Assembly: GCF_029892285.1 (NCBI RefSeq)
Contig: NZ_JARXVM010000024.1
Coordinates: 27,321-91,320, forward strand
DNA: 64,000 bases
Direction of reading: 5' to 3'
Source: Rhizobium sp. SG_E_25_P2
Lineage (GTDB): Bacteria; Pseudomonadota; Alphaproteobacteria; Rhizobiales; Rhizobiaceae
Shown here: positions 26,361-35,226 of the stretch, in pieces
Layout of the letters: every line of letters starts with the position of its first letter
Position numbering within the stretch: the first letter of the stretch is position 1
The notes under the pieces: generated by a model
Databases searched by the model: none
What the model saw: the letters and a program-made list of their open reading frames with translations, nothing else
What the model was told of the DNA's origin: nothing
Position numbers and translations under genes: made by a program

Positions 26361-27389
26361 ATGGCCGGTGCGGGTTTTTTCGGGGTCGACCAAGGCGAAT
26401 CGGCTGAGGGGGCGAGCTATGGGCGCAAGCTTTCGAGCCCCATGTCCTATTTCTGGACGATGGTCATCTTTCTCATTCTGGTCGGATTTGCCGGCGCGAT
26501 TCTCTTCCGGCAGGCGCATACGGCTTTCTCAGCCAATCCCGGTCTGAATGGACTGATTCTCGGCGTGGCGCTGATCGGCGTGCTTCTCGCCTTTAATCAT
26601 GTTCTGGCGCTTAGACCCGAGGTGCGCTGGTTCAATTCGTTCCGCGCCGCCGGCAGCGCGGAGAAGGCGGGACGCGATCCCGTGATGCTCGCGCCGATGC
26701 GCGCCCTGATGGGTTCATCCAACACCGGCGCGATTTCGACCGCCGCGCTGCGCTCGATCCTTGATTCCATCGCCACGCGGCTGGACGACACCCGGGACAC
26801 CACCCGTTATCTGACCGGCCTGCTCGTCTTTCTGGGCCTACTCGGCACCTTCTGGGGCCTGCTTGGCACGATCGGCTCCATCAATTCAGTCATTCAGGGA
26901 CTTGACGCAGGCGCGGGCGGCACCGCCGATATTCTCAACACGCTCAAGCAAGGCCTGTCGGCGCCGTTGCAGGGCATGGGCACGGCGTTTTCGTCGTCGC
27001 TGTTCGGCCTGTCGGGCTCGCTGATTCTGGGGTTTCTCGATCTGCAGGCGGGCCGAGCGCAGAACCGATTCTATAACGAACTCGAAAACTGGCTGTCGTC
27101 GGTCACCGACGTCTCGTCGGATTTCGCGCCGGTCATTGAGGCGGGCACGGGCTCTACCGAGGAATTGAAGACGCTGTCGGAACAACTGGTGCGCATCACT
27201 CAGGATGGCGGCGGCAATCAGCGCTCCACCGCCGCTATGGCGAGCCTCGCCGAAGGCATTCAGGGGCTGGTGCGCAATATGCGCACCGAACAGCAGATGC
27301 TGCGCGACTGGATCGAGGCCCAGCAGGAGGAAGCCAAGGCGCTGCGCCGGACTCTCGACAAGCTGACCGAAAAATTCGAGGACAAGTGA
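26361..27389 (+). CDS. MotA/TolQ/ExbB-like proton-channel family protein
   Basis: 342 residues from the ATG at 26361 (MAGAGFFGVDQ), about 12 bases after AGGAG; a GTG at 26289 would extend it without support. Hydrophobic segments near residues 35-55, 65-85, 150-175 and 205-225 include the family motif LLGTFWGLLGTIGS. A coiled-coil tail runs from about residue 270. The next gene starts two bases after its stop and encodes an OmpA/MotB-like partner, so together they probably form an energised peptidoglycan-linked inner-membrane complex. True flagellar genes are absent nearby. Confidence 0.8.
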   Translation: MAGAGFFGVDQGESAEGASYGRKLSSPMSYFWTMVIFLILVGFAGAILFRQAHTAFSANPGLNGLILGVALIGVLLAFNHVLALRPEVRWFNSFRAAGSAEKAGRDPVMLAPMRALMGSSNTGAISTAALRSILDSIATRLDDTRDTTRYLTGLLVFLGLLGTFWGLLGTIGSINSVIQGLDAGAGGTADILNTLKQGLSAPLQGMGTAFSSSLFGLSGSLILGFLDLQAGRAQNRFYNELENWLSSVTDVSSDFAPVIEAGTGSTEELKTLSEQLVRITQDGGGNQRSTAAMASLAEGIQGLVRNMRTEQQMLRDWIEAQQEEAKALRRTLDKLTEKFEDK

Positions 27390-27390
27390 G

Positions 27391-28419
27391 ATGGCCTTGC
27401 GGCGTCGCGGCGGCCAGCGCAGCATCGATTACTGGCCCGGTTTCGTGGATGCGCTTTCCACGTTGCTCATGGCCATCATGTTTCTTCTGACGGTCTTCGT
27501 GCTCGGCCAATTCATTCTCAGCCGCGAAATCACCGGCAAGGATGAAGTGCTTGAGCGCCTCAACAGTCAGATCAACGAACTCACCCAGTTGCTGGCGCTC
27601 GAAAAGGGCAGCAAGCAGGATGTCGAGGACAGTCTCGCCAATCTGCAGGCCCAGCTCGCCGATTCCGAAAGCGAGAAGTCGCGGCTGCAGCAGTTGCTGG
27701 ATCGGGACGCCGGCTCCTCGCAGACGGCCAGCAATCGCATCGGCGAACTCTCGGGCGAACTCGACGCCCAGAAGCAGATCAGCGAGCAGGCGCTCAACCA
27801 GGTCGAGCTGCTCAACCAGCAGATCGCCGCGCTCCGCTCGCAGATCGGCGCCGTCGAGCAGGCGCTGCAACTGTCGGAGGCGCGCGACAAGAACTCCCAG
27901 GCCAAGATCGCCGATCTCGGTCGGAGGCTCAACGTGGCGCTCGCCCAGCGCGTCCAGGAGCTTAACCGTTACAGATCTGACTTCTTCGGGCGGCTCCGGG
28001 AAATTCTGTCGGATCGCGAAAACATCCGCATCGTCGGCGATCGTTTCGTTTTCCAGTCCGAAGTGCTGTTTCCCTCGGGAGGTTCGGATCTCAATCCGGC
28101 GGGCCAGGAGGAGATGGGCAAGCTCGCCGCGGCGCTGATCGAATTGACCAAGGAGATCCCGGCGGAAATCGACTGGGTGCTGCGCGTCGACGGTCATACC
28201 GACAATGTGCCGCTGACCGGCTCCGGGCGCTATCGCGACAACTGGGAGCTTTCCTCGGCCCGCGCGACCTCGGTGGTTAAGTTCCTGATCTCCAGGGGCG
28301 TTCCGGCCAACCGTCTGGTGGCGGCGGGCTTCGGCGAGTTCCAGCCGATCGCCGAGGGCGATACGCCGGAGGCCCGCTCGCAGAACCGCCGCATCGAATT
28401 GAAGCTGACCGAGAAATGA
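27391..28419 (+). CDS. OmpA/MotB-domain peptidoglycan-binding protein
   Basis: 342 residues. A single N-terminal transmembrane helix (TLLMAIMFLLTVFVLGQFIL), then a coiled coil from about residue 50 to 200, and an OmpA-like domain at the C-terminus with the peptidoglycan-binding pattern RVDGHTDNVPLTG and NWELSSARATSVVKFLI, then RSQNRRIELKL. The arrangement matches MotB-like stators. It is translated immediately after the MotA-like gene, and the two should form a complex. What work the complex does is not evident. Confidence 0.85.
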   Translation: MALRRRGGQRSIDYWPGFVDALSTLLMAIMFLLTVFVLGQFILSREITGKDEVLERLNSQINELTQLLALEKGSKQDVEDSLANLQAQLADSESEKSRLQQLLDRDAGSSQTASNRIGELSGELDAQKQISEQALNQVELLNQQIAALRSQIGAVEQALQLSEARDKNSQAKIADLGRRLNVALAQRVQELNRYRSDFFGRLREILSDRENIRIVGDRFVFQSEVLFPSGGSDLNPAGQEEMGKLAAALIELTKEIPAEIDWVLRVDGHTDNVPLTGSGRYRDNWELSSARATSVVKFLISRGVPANRLVAAGFGEFQPIAEGDTPEARSQNRRIELKLTEK

Positions 28420-28575
28420 TCATTCGCGCAAAAGCGCGGTGACGCCGAGGGCCGCGAGCATGACGAGCGCGATTTTCCAGAAATCGCGCCGTCGGCGCAA
28501 GCCGGGCAGGCCGAGCGGCCTGATCATGTGCAAAACCATCAGGACGATGCCGAGAAGCGGAAGTATTTTCGCCAA
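28420..28575 (-). CDS. 51-residue membrane protein with TTG start
   Basis: A short frame convergent with the OmpA-like gene, its stop directly adjoining. It starts at TTG (28575) with AAGGA eight bases upstream. The product has two hydrophobic segments (ILPLLGIVLMVLHMI and FWKIALVMLAALGVTALL) separated by a basic loop LPGLRRRRDFWK. Small proteins with the phrase RPLGLPGLRRR occur next to these genes in Rhizobiales, from memory of the family. Function unknown. Confidence 0.7.
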   Translation of the reverse strand: MAKILPLLGIVLMVLHMIRPLGLPGLRRRRDFWKIALVMLAALGVTALLRE

Positions 28576-28774
28576 AGCTCAAATCCTTAAAAGTTTTGCC
28601 TTAGTCTCGGCGGGATGATCCGCTTGTTTGCGGCGCATGGGCAGGCCGCGACGCCGGGGGACGTCGGGCGAATCGCGGGCTTGCCGAAATCCATATCACT
28701 GCTCTCCGGTCCCGTCAGGCTCAGCCGCCGCTGGGGGCGCGGCGGGCGACACAAGTTGGCTCAGGGGATAGACG

Positions 28775-30073
28775 ATGCCGCAAAACCTCGTTTCCGTCAT
28801 GGCGCTTCTCATCGGAACGCTGTTTCTCTACCTCGGAAACGGACTGCACAGTCTGGTCATGCCCATGCGCGGCACGTCCGAAGGCTATTCGGAAACGGTG
28901 CTCGGCTTCTTCGGCACGTCCTGGGCGGCGGGCTTCGTGCTCGGTTGCATCTTCGCCCGACCGCTGGTCAAGCGCATGGGCCATGTCCGCGCCTTCTCCG
29001 GTTTCATCTCGCTGATCGCCATCATCGCGCTGATGACCGGCATCGTCATCAATCCGACTTTCTGGGTGCTGTCGCGCGCCGCCACCGGTTTCGGCACCGC
29101 CGCCACCGCCATGATCATCGAAAGCTGGCTCAACGAGCGCGCCAGCAATGAGAGCCGCGGCATGATCTTCTCGCTTTACATCTCGATCACGCTGATCGGC
29201 ATCGTCGGCGGGCAGATGACGGTCGCCTTCGTGGATATCCAGACCCCGATCCTGTTCATGATCGCCGGCATCTTCTATTGCGTGGCGATGATCCCGACCC
29301 TGGTGTCCAATGCGCAATCGCCGGCACCGCTCAGCGAGATCAAGCTCGATCTCGCCGCGCTCTACCGCAATTCGCCTGTCTCCTTCATCGGCATTCTGCT
29401 GGTCGGCATCGCCAATGGCGCCTGGGGCACGCTCGGCGCTGTGTTCGGCGCGAAGGCCGGCCTGTCCTCGGGCGATATCGCGCTGATGATGACCATCACG
29501 ATTTTCGCCGGCGCGGCCATGCAGATGCCGGCCGGCCGCATGTCCGACCGCATGGATCGCCGCTATGTTCTCGCCATTCTCTCCGGCATCGCCTGGCTGG
29601 CCGGCGTGCAGATCTTCCTGCTCGAACCGCAAAATGTACTGACGCTTCTGCTGTTGATCGCCGTCTATGGCGCCACGGCGAACGCGCTCTATCCGATCGC
29701 GGTCGCGCATGCCAACGACTTCGCCAAGCCATCGGATTTCATGAATGTCTCGGGCGGCCTGCTGCTGCTCTACGGCGTCGGCACGGTGATCGGCCCCACG
29801 CTTGGCGGTCCGATCATGGAGCGGTTCGGTCCCTATGCGCTGCTGGGGGTCACGGCGACGGCGCATGCGCTGATCACCGTCTACGCCATCATCCGCTCGC
29901 GGCTGCGCGCGCCGATCCCGGTGGGCGAACGCGACAGCTATCAGAGCATCTCCTCGGGCACCCAGACCACGCCGGAAAGTCTGGCGCTCAACCCGCGTTC
30001 TCAGCTATCCTCCACGACCTCTGAACCGACCCCGCCCAAGCCGGACAGCGACGCAGGAGTGGAAGCCGCATGA
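28775..30073 (+). CDS. MFS transporter
   Basis: 432 residues with twelve predicted membrane segments. The loop 2-3 MFS motif is degenerate (FARPLVKRMGHVR), and the eighth-ninth loop reads GRMSDRMDRRYV. It resembles YcaD/UMF-type major facilitator proteins. The tail of about 50 residues after the last helix is polar and Ser/Thr/Pro-rich. Direction and substrate are unknown. The stop overlaps the DUF1192 start by four bases. Confidence 0.88.
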   Translation: MPQNLVSVMALLIGTLFLYLGNGLHSLVMPMRGTSEGYSETVLGFFGTSWAAGFVLGCIFARPLVKRMGHVRAFSGFISLIAIIALMTGIVINPTFWVLSRAATGFGTAATAMIIESWLNERASNESRGMIFSLYISITLIGIVGGQMTVAFVDIQTPILFMIAGIFYCVAMIPTLVSNAQSPAPLSEIKLDLAALYRNSPVSFIGILLVGIANGAWGTLGAVFGAKAGLSSGDIALMMTITIFAGAAMQMPAGRMSDRMDRRYVLAILSGIAWLAGVQIFLLEPQNVLTLLLLIAVYGATANALYPIAVAHANDFAKPSDFMNVSGGLLLLYGVGTVIGPTLGGPIMERFGPYALLGVTATAHALITVYAIIRSRLRAPIPVGERDSYQSISSGTQTTPESLALNPRSQLSSTTSEPTPPKPDSDAGVEAA

Positions 30074-30261
30074 GCATCAACGACGACGACAAGCCCGCCC
30101 GCAAACTCGCCCATGAGATCGGCATGGATATTTCCATGCTGTCGGCCGACGAACTCAAGGCGAGGATCGCGCTGCTCGAGGGCGAGATTTCCCGGCTGAA
30201 CCGCGAAATCACCGCCAAGACGTCGAGCCGCAGCGCCGCCGAATCGCTGTTCAAGAATTGA
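30070..30261 (+). CDS. DUF1192 family protein
   Basis: 63 residues; starts within the end of the MFS gene. The family pattern is ISMLSADELKARIALLEGEISRL, a coiled coil, with charged ends. It is common in Alphaproteobacteria and has no assigned function. The start overlaps upstream and the stop overlaps the next gene, so the three are probably one operon. Confidence 0.82.
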   Translation: MSINDDDKPARKLAHEIGMDISMLSADELKARIALLEGEISRLNREITAKTSSRSAAESLFKN

Positions 30262-30938
30262 GGCGCGCCTTGCCGCTGCCCCTCCGCCTTCGGCGCCATG
30301 TCATACGTCGTCCGCGCTTTTACGGGGCGGCGGCGCTTGGCGTTCTGCTGCATTTCGGGCTTGCATGGTTCGGGGCGGTGTCGACGCCGGTCAGCCTGCT
30401 TCTGTCCTGGAACATTTCGGTTCTGCTGTTCCTGGCGCTGATCTTCATCCTGATGTTCACCTCCGACGACGACGACATGAAGGAGCGAGCCAAGGCGACC
30501 GACGAAGGGCGTTTTGCCGTTCTTGCGTTGTCCTTCCTCGCGGTCATCATCAGTCTCGGCGCGACGATCGTGGTCCTGTCGCGTGTCCGCCATGGGGAGG
30601 GGAGCGATGGCGTCTTTCACGCCGCGCTCGCCGCCTTCACAATCGCCTCGTCGTGGATCTTCATCCATGTGATCTTCACCGAGCACTACGCGCATGAATA
30701 TTACCTGGCGCGCGAACGGCGCGGCGAGGGCGGGCTTAACTTCGCTGACAGCAATCCCCCCAATTACGTCGATTTCCTCTATTTCTCCTTCACCATCGGC
30801 GTCGCCAGCCAGACGGCGGATATCTCGATCGCCAGCCGCGCAATGCGGGCCACGGTGCTGGTGCATTCAATCCTGTCTTATCTCTTCAACGCCTTCATCC
30901 TGGCGCTGACGGTCAATATCGCCTCCAATCTCCTGTGA
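30258..30938 (+). CDS. DUF1345 membrane protein
   Basis: Up to 226 residues if the TTG at 30258, overlapping the DUF1192 stop, is the start; no better start is visible. Five hydrophobic segments are present, and the DUF1345 hallmark YVDFLYFSFTIGVASQTADI lies near the C-terminus. The function of this integral membrane family is unknown. Translational coupling to the preceding genes is indicated by the overlap. Confidence 0.8.
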   Translation: MRRALPLPLRLRRHVIRRPRFYGAAALGVLLHFGLAWFGAVSTPVSLLLSWNISVLLFLALIFILMFTSDDDDMKERAKATDEGRFAVLALSFLAVIISLGATIVVLSRVRHGEGSDGVFHAALAAFTIASSWIFIHVIFTEHYAHEYYLARERRGEGGLNFADSNPPNYVDFLYFSFTIGVASQTADISIASRAMRATVLVHSILSYLFNAFILALTVNIASNLL

Positions 30939-30959
30939 AACGCCGTCTTTGCGTTTGGT

Positions 30960-31015
30960 TCGGGCGTGGTGACGCATTGCCCCCGCTGCAAAACAGGCCT
31001 AAACGGATCGCCCGA
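30960..31015. other. Structured leader ahead of 5-formyl-THF cyclo-ligase
   Basis: TCGGGCG (30960-30966) pairs with CGCCCGA (31009-31015) around a 42-base loop in the short gap before the cyclo-ligase gene. In many bacteria this gap hosts 6S RNA, but 95 bases is too short for a complete one and I cannot match its sequence. It may be a simple 5' leader structure. Confidence 0.25.
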
Positions 31016-31033
31016 CATCTTTGGGAACCCGGC

Positions 31034-31618
31034 ATGGACATCAAGGCTCTGAAGAACGACATCCGCATGGCGAGACTGGCGGCCCGCGACGCGATCGCCG
31101 AGACCGACCGCATCGAAAAGAGCCTTGCGATCGCCGAACATGCGGCAGACGCGTTTGCGTTTGATCCGGGACAGATCATTTCCGGCTTTTTCCCAATTCG
31201 GTCGGAAGCCGATATTCGTCCGCTGATGCATCGGCTGAAAAGCCGCGGCGCGCGGCTCTGCCTGCCCGCCGTCCTTGATCGCCAGACAATCGTGTTTCGC
31301 GAACTGGTCGATGGCGCGCCGCTGGTGAGCACCGGCTTCGGCACCACCGGGCCGGGTCCGGACGCGCCAGCGGTCGATCCGGAAATCCTGCTCATGCCGC
31401 TTTCAGCCTTCGACGCCAGCGGCAATCGCATCGGCTACGGCGCCGGCCATTATGATCGCGCAATCGCGCGCCTCCTCGCCAAGGGCATGCAGCCCAGGCT
31501 GATCGGCGTCGCTTTCGATTGCCAGCAAGTCGATGCGGTTCCCGCAGAAGCGCATGACGTGCCGCTCGACGCTGTGGTGACCGAAAGCGGTTACAGAACA
31601 TTCTCGAAAGGACAATAA
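31034..31618 (+). CDS. 5-formyltetrahydrofolate cyclo-ligase
   Basis: 194 residues from the ATG at 31034 (MDIKALKNDIRMARL), with GGGAA upstream; a longer frame from 30935 is not supported. Motifs are YyaA/MTHFS-type: FFPIRSEADIRPL, then LLMPLSAFDASGNRIGYGAGHYDRA with the GxGxGxYDR nucleotide/substrate loop. The enzyme converts 5-formyl-THF to methenyl-THF with ATP. It is followed without a gap by the YmdB-like gene, an operon known in related bacteria. Confidence 0.92.
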   Translation: MDIKALKNDIRMARLAARDAIAETDRIEKSLAIAEHAADAFAFDPGQIISGFFPIRSEADIRPLMHRLKSRGARLCLPAVLDRQTIVFRELVDGAPLVSTGFGTTGPGPDAPAVDPEILLMPLSAFDASGNRIGYGAGHYDRAIARLLAKGMQPRLIGVAFDCQQVDAVPAEAHDVPLDAVVTESGYRTFSKGQ

Positions 31619-32443
31619 ATGCGGCTTCTCTTTCTCGGCGACATGGTGGGCCGCGCGGGACGTCAGGCGGTCTGGGACCGGCTGCCGGGCCTGATTTCCG
31701 ATCTCAAGCTCGATTTCGTGGTGGTGAACGGCGAAAACGCCGCCGCCGGCTTCGGCATCACCGAAGAGATCTTCCTCGACACGCTCGCGGCCGGCGCCGA
31801 TGTGGTGACCACAGGCAACCATGTTTGGGACCAACGCGAGGCGCTGGTCTTCGCCGACCGGCATGACCAGTTTATCCGCCCCGCCAATTTTCCGCCCGGC
31901 GCGCCCGGCAAGGGCTCGGGCGTGTTTATCGCCCGCAACGGCGCTCGTGTGCTGGTCTCCAACATCATGGGCCGGGTGTTCATGCATCCTGATCTCGACG
32001 ATCCCTTCATGGCCGCTGAGCGCATTCTCGACGCCTGCCCGCTGGGCGAACAGGTAGACGCGGTGCTGTTTGATTTCCACGCCGAGGCGTCGAGCGAGAA
32101 GCAGTGCTTCGGCCATTTCGTGGATGGCCGCGCGAGCCTGGTGGTCGGCACGCATACGCATGTGCCCACCGCCGATTGCCAGATCCTCAATGGCGGCACG
32201 GCCTATATGACGGATGCCGGCATGTGCGGCGATTACGATTCGTCGCTCGGCATGGACAAGGAAGAGCCGCTCAACCGCTTCATCACCAAGATCGCCCGCG
32301 GACGGTTTGAGCCGGCCAACGGTCCCGCCACCATCTGCGGCGTGGGCGTCGAGATCTCCGACCGCACCGGCCTGGCCGAAAAGGTGGCGCCGCTGCGCAT
32401 CGGCCCGCGGCTTGCCGAAACCATTCCCGCCTTCTGGGCCTGA
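31619..32443 (+). CDS. YmdB/TIGR00282-family metallophosphoesterase
   Basis: 274 residues, ATG directly after the cyclo-ligase stop. Metal-binding motifs are FLGDMVGRAGRQ, VVVNGENAAAG, TTGNHVWDQRE, DFHAEASSEK and VVGTHTHVPTAD. These match the dinuclear-metal phosphoesterases such as Bacillus YmdB, which hydrolyses cyclic nucleotides in vitro. A regulatory phosphodiesterase role is inferred. A terminator follows about 45 bases downstream. Confidence 0.9.
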   Translation: MRLLFLGDMVGRAGRQAVWDRLPGLISDLKLDFVVVNGENAAAGFGITEEIFLDTLAAGADVVTTGNHVWDQREALVFADRHDQFIRPANFPPGAPGKGSGVFIARNGARVLVSNIMGRVFMHPDLDDPFMAAERILDACPLGEQVDAVLFDFHAEASSEKQCFGHFVDGRASLVVGTHTHVPTADCQILNGGTAYMTDAGMCGDYDSSLGMDKEEPLNRFITKIARGRFEPANGPATICGVGVEISDRTGLAEKVAPLRIGPRLAETIPAFWA

Positions 32444-32485
32444 GGGGCGTCACGCGCCTGTCGTGCGGCAATTGTAAATGAATTG

Positions 32486-32511
32486 AAAAAATCCTGCTGT
32501 GGCGGGATTTT
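32486..32511 (+). terminator. Rho-independent terminator
   Basis: AAAATCCTGC and GCGGGATTTT pair around TGTG with one G-T wobble, ending in TTTT. It separates the folate/phosphodiesterase operon from the RTX gene. Confidence 0.75.
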
Positions 32512-32544
32512 CATATTCACGTTCTACTGCTTCACGAGGGTTTC

Positions 32545-34212
32545 ATGAGCAACCAATTTTCCTCCGATACGATCGCTCTCCTGGCCGATGTCGTTCGTCT
32601 CAATCGCACCGTCTATGGCAGTTCCGATTATCTGGCTGACGCCTATCGCGATCAGATCGACACGGATGTCGATCCAGAACCGGCCGGAAATCGCGAAGCC
32701 CTGTTCGTCTACGACGCTTATGACGCGTATCTCGCGAAATCTGGCTTCACAACGCTGTCGTCATCGGATCTTGGCTTCGCGGCAAGCGAAATCAGCGCCA
32801 GCGACGACAGCGACGGCTACGATCGAAATTTCACCTATTCCGGTGGTCTGTTCCGTAACAATTACATCGGATCCGGTGACGACGCCGAGGCGTTTACCGG
32901 CGCCGGCGCGGTCGCGCTCGTCACCACCAAGGCCAACGACACCGGCGAAACGCTGTATCTCACCTTTCGCGGCACCGATGCCGACGGGCCGCTGGCGGAC
33001 GGTGAAGCGGGCACCGGCGTTGGCCAGGCCCGCTATTATCAGCAGCTGCAGGGCCTGATCGACCAGATCTACGATTATGTCAGCGACCCCGACAACAACA
33101 TCACCGAGGTCGTGGTTTCAGGCCACAGTCTCGGCGGAACGGTCGCAGATCTTTTCACCATCTATGACGGCGCGCGCTTCGCGGCCATCGACGGTGTGGA
33201 TCTGTCGGTGATCGCCCTGGCGTCTGCCGGCATCGACCCGGCCGCGCTTGACATTCTCACCGATTTCGACACGTCGCTGGTGTCTTTCGACGAGGACGGC
33301 GCATTGCAACTGGCGACGCCGGACTGGTATTTCCAATATGATCAGGCGAACGATATCGTCCGCAACCCCTCTAGCTATGATGCGGCGGCGCATGCCGCTG
33401 TTGATCCCACACAGGCCGTAATAACAGGCTTCTCGGTCGGCGTGATCTCCGACCAGGCGCATTTCAACGACAATCGCCTGCAATTCGAGACGCCCCTGAT
33501 TGATCAATACGCGATCTCCGCCAATCTCGACACGACGTTCCTCGTCAATCATTACGCCGACCTTTACGAACTGATCGGCACGGAATTTTCCAAGGCCTGG
33601 ACTCACGCGGGCGACGTTACCTATGGCAGATTCATCGCGTTGTTCGGTGAAAGCGCGGCGCTGCGCAACACGAGCGGTGAGAACAACGTCAACGGCTTTG
33701 GCGTCGCTGTCGACAACAGCGTCGACTATGGCGACGAGACAGCCAATTTGTTCATTCTCGGCTTCAGCGGCGACGACGTGATCGCCGGTGGTTCTGGCCG
33801 CGACCTGCTTGAAGGCGGCGACGGCGACGACCTGCTCAAGGGTGGCGCCCGCGCTGACATTCTGCTGGGTGACGTGCGCGGCGCAGCGGGCGATGATCGT
33901 CTTCGCGGCGGCGACGGTTCGGACACCTTCTATGCGGGTGGCGGAGAGGACCGGTTATGGGGCGGCAAGGGCGCGGATCTGTTTGTCTTCAGCCGCCGGG
34001 ATACCCATGACGTCGTGCTTGACTTCGATGGCCAGGACAAAATCGATGTGACAGCGTTCTCTGGGATCGACAATTGGCGTGACCTCAAGGCCGATCACAT
34101 CGACATTGTCGGACGGGATCTGGTCATCCTCGCGCGTCATGGCGAGGACACGCTGACCCTGAAGCACACCGCGCTTGCCGATCTCGACCGCACTGACTTC
34201 TTGTTCGCGTAA
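32545..34212 (+). CDS. RTX lipase-like protein
   Basis: 555 residues. The N-terminal part (to about 400) is an alpha/beta hydrolase of the class 3 lipase type with nucleophile motif GHSLGG near residue 195 and LTFRGTDADG before it. The C-terminal 130 residues carry glycine- and aspartate-rich RTX nonapeptides (GGSGRDLLEGGDGDDLL, RLRGGDGSDTFYAGGG) and a final DVVLDFDG. No N-terminal signal is present, so type I secretion to the outside is expected, but no ABC exporter is in this window. Calcium should drive folding outside the cell. Confidence 0.85.
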   Translation: MSNQFSSDTIALLADVVRLNRTVYGSSDYLADAYRDQIDTDVDPEPAGNREALFVYDAYDAYLAKSGFTTLSSSDLGFAASEISASDDSDGYDRNFTYSGGLFRNNYIGSGDDAEAFTGAGAVALVTTKANDTGETLYLTFRGTDADGPLADGEAGTGVGQARYYQQLQGLIDQIYDYVSDPDNNITEVVVSGHSLGGTVADLFTIYDGARFAAIDGVDLSVIALASAGIDPAALDILTDFDTSLVSFDEDGALQLATPDWYFQYDQANDIVRNPSSYDAAAHAAVDPTQAVITGFSVGVISDQAHFNDNRLQFETPLIDQYAISANLDTTFLVNHYADLYELIGTEFSKAWTHAGDVTYGRFIALFGESAALRNTSGENNVNGFGVAVDNSVDYGDETANLFILGFSGDDVIAGGSGRDLLEGGDGDDLLKGGARADILLGDVRGAAGDDRLRGGDGSDTFYAGGGEDRLWGGKGADLFVFSRRDTHDVVLDFDGQDKIDVTAFSGIDNWRDLKADHIDIVGRDLVILARHGEDTLTLKHTALADLDRTDFLFA

Positions 34213-34309
34213 CGCGATCGTGACTATCGACCGTTCCCGCTGACTGGACGCGCGCTTCGGCGCAAGGCATGCTTTTCGCCAATAACCTTGGATTGAGCGA
34301 GGGGCATGA

Positions 34310-35128
34310 ATGCTGAAATGGGCGGCGTTTATGGTGTTGATTGCGGCCACGGCGGCCTCGGCTCAGGACGAACCGAGGCATTTCAGCCAATGCCAGGCGA
34401 TTGCGCAAGGCCTGCCCGGCGCCCGCTACGCCGCCTATGAGGATGAGGGGTTTCCCGTTCTCAAGGCGGCGCTCACCGATCAGACGGTGCGCATCACCTT
34501 TCTCGGCCATTCCACCTTCCATATCGTCACGCCCGAAGGCGTGACGATCGCCACCGATTATTCCGGCTGGCACAGGCCGGATGCGCCGCCGATGGTGGCG
34601 ACGATGAACCATGCCCACTCCACCCATTTCACCCTGACGCCCGAACCCGAGATCCAGTATGTGCTGCATGGCTGGAGCGATACGCCGGGAGAGAAGGCGC
34701 AGCATGAATTGCTGGTGCGCGACACATTCATCCGCAATGTCACGACCGATATCCGCCGTTACGGCGGCGAGGAGAAGGATGGCAATTCCATCTTCATCTT
34801 CGAGGTCGCCGGCCTGTGCATCGGCCATCTCGGCCATCTGCATCACGAATTGTCGGAGGGGCATTACACCGAAATCGGCCGGCTCGACGTGGTCATGGTC
34901 CCCGTCGATGGGGGACTGACCATGGGCGCCGACAAGATGAGCCGCGTGGTCAAACGACTGCGATCGTCGCTGGTTCTGCCCATGCACCGGCGCGGCCCGC
35001 CGGTCGAAACTTTCCTGGCGTTGTTCGGCCCCGATTTCGATTTTCGCTTCGCCGAGGGCGCAAGCGTCGACGTATCGCTCAATTCCCTGCCGAAAAAGCC
35101 GACAATCCTCGTGCTTCAGGGGCTTTAA
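34310..35128 (+). CDS. Exported MBL-fold metallohydrolase-like protein
   Basis: 272 residues with a signal peptide (MLKWAAFMVLIAATAASA). The metallo-beta-lactamase-like fold is suggested by FLGHSTFHIVTPEGVTIATD, NHAHSTHFT, then GHLGHLHHEL and a final LPMHRRGPP. The canonical HxHxDH is altered to NHAHSTH, as in UlaG-like members, so metal binding may be unusual. Substrate unknown; periplasmic location is inferred. It lies about 100 bases upstream of yebC. Confidence 0.72.
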   Translation: MLKWAAFMVLIAATAASAQDEPRHFSQCQAIAQGLPGARYAAYEDEGFPVLKAALTDQTVRITFLGHSTFHIVTPEGVTIATDYSGWHRPDAPPMVATMNHAHSTHFTLTPEPEIQYVLHGWSDTPGEKAQHELLVRDTFIRNVTTDIRRYGGEEKDGNSIFIFEVAGLCIGHLGHLHHELSEGHYTEIGRLDVVMVPVDGGLTMGADKMSRVVKRLRSSLVLPMHRRGPPVETFLALFGPDFDFRFAEGASVDVSLNSLPKKPTILVLQGL

Positions 35129-35226
35129 GCCGGGCTCTCCGCATTGCTGCCTCTTGAACGGCGTGCTCTCCGGCAATATAAGGCCGCATCCAAAAGACAA
35201 TCCCAACAAAGACGGCAGGGACGCCC

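Noticed and set aside
30939..31033. 6S RNA upstream of the cyclo-ligase
   Set aside because: Position is right, but the gap is too short and I could not build the long closing stem and central bubble.
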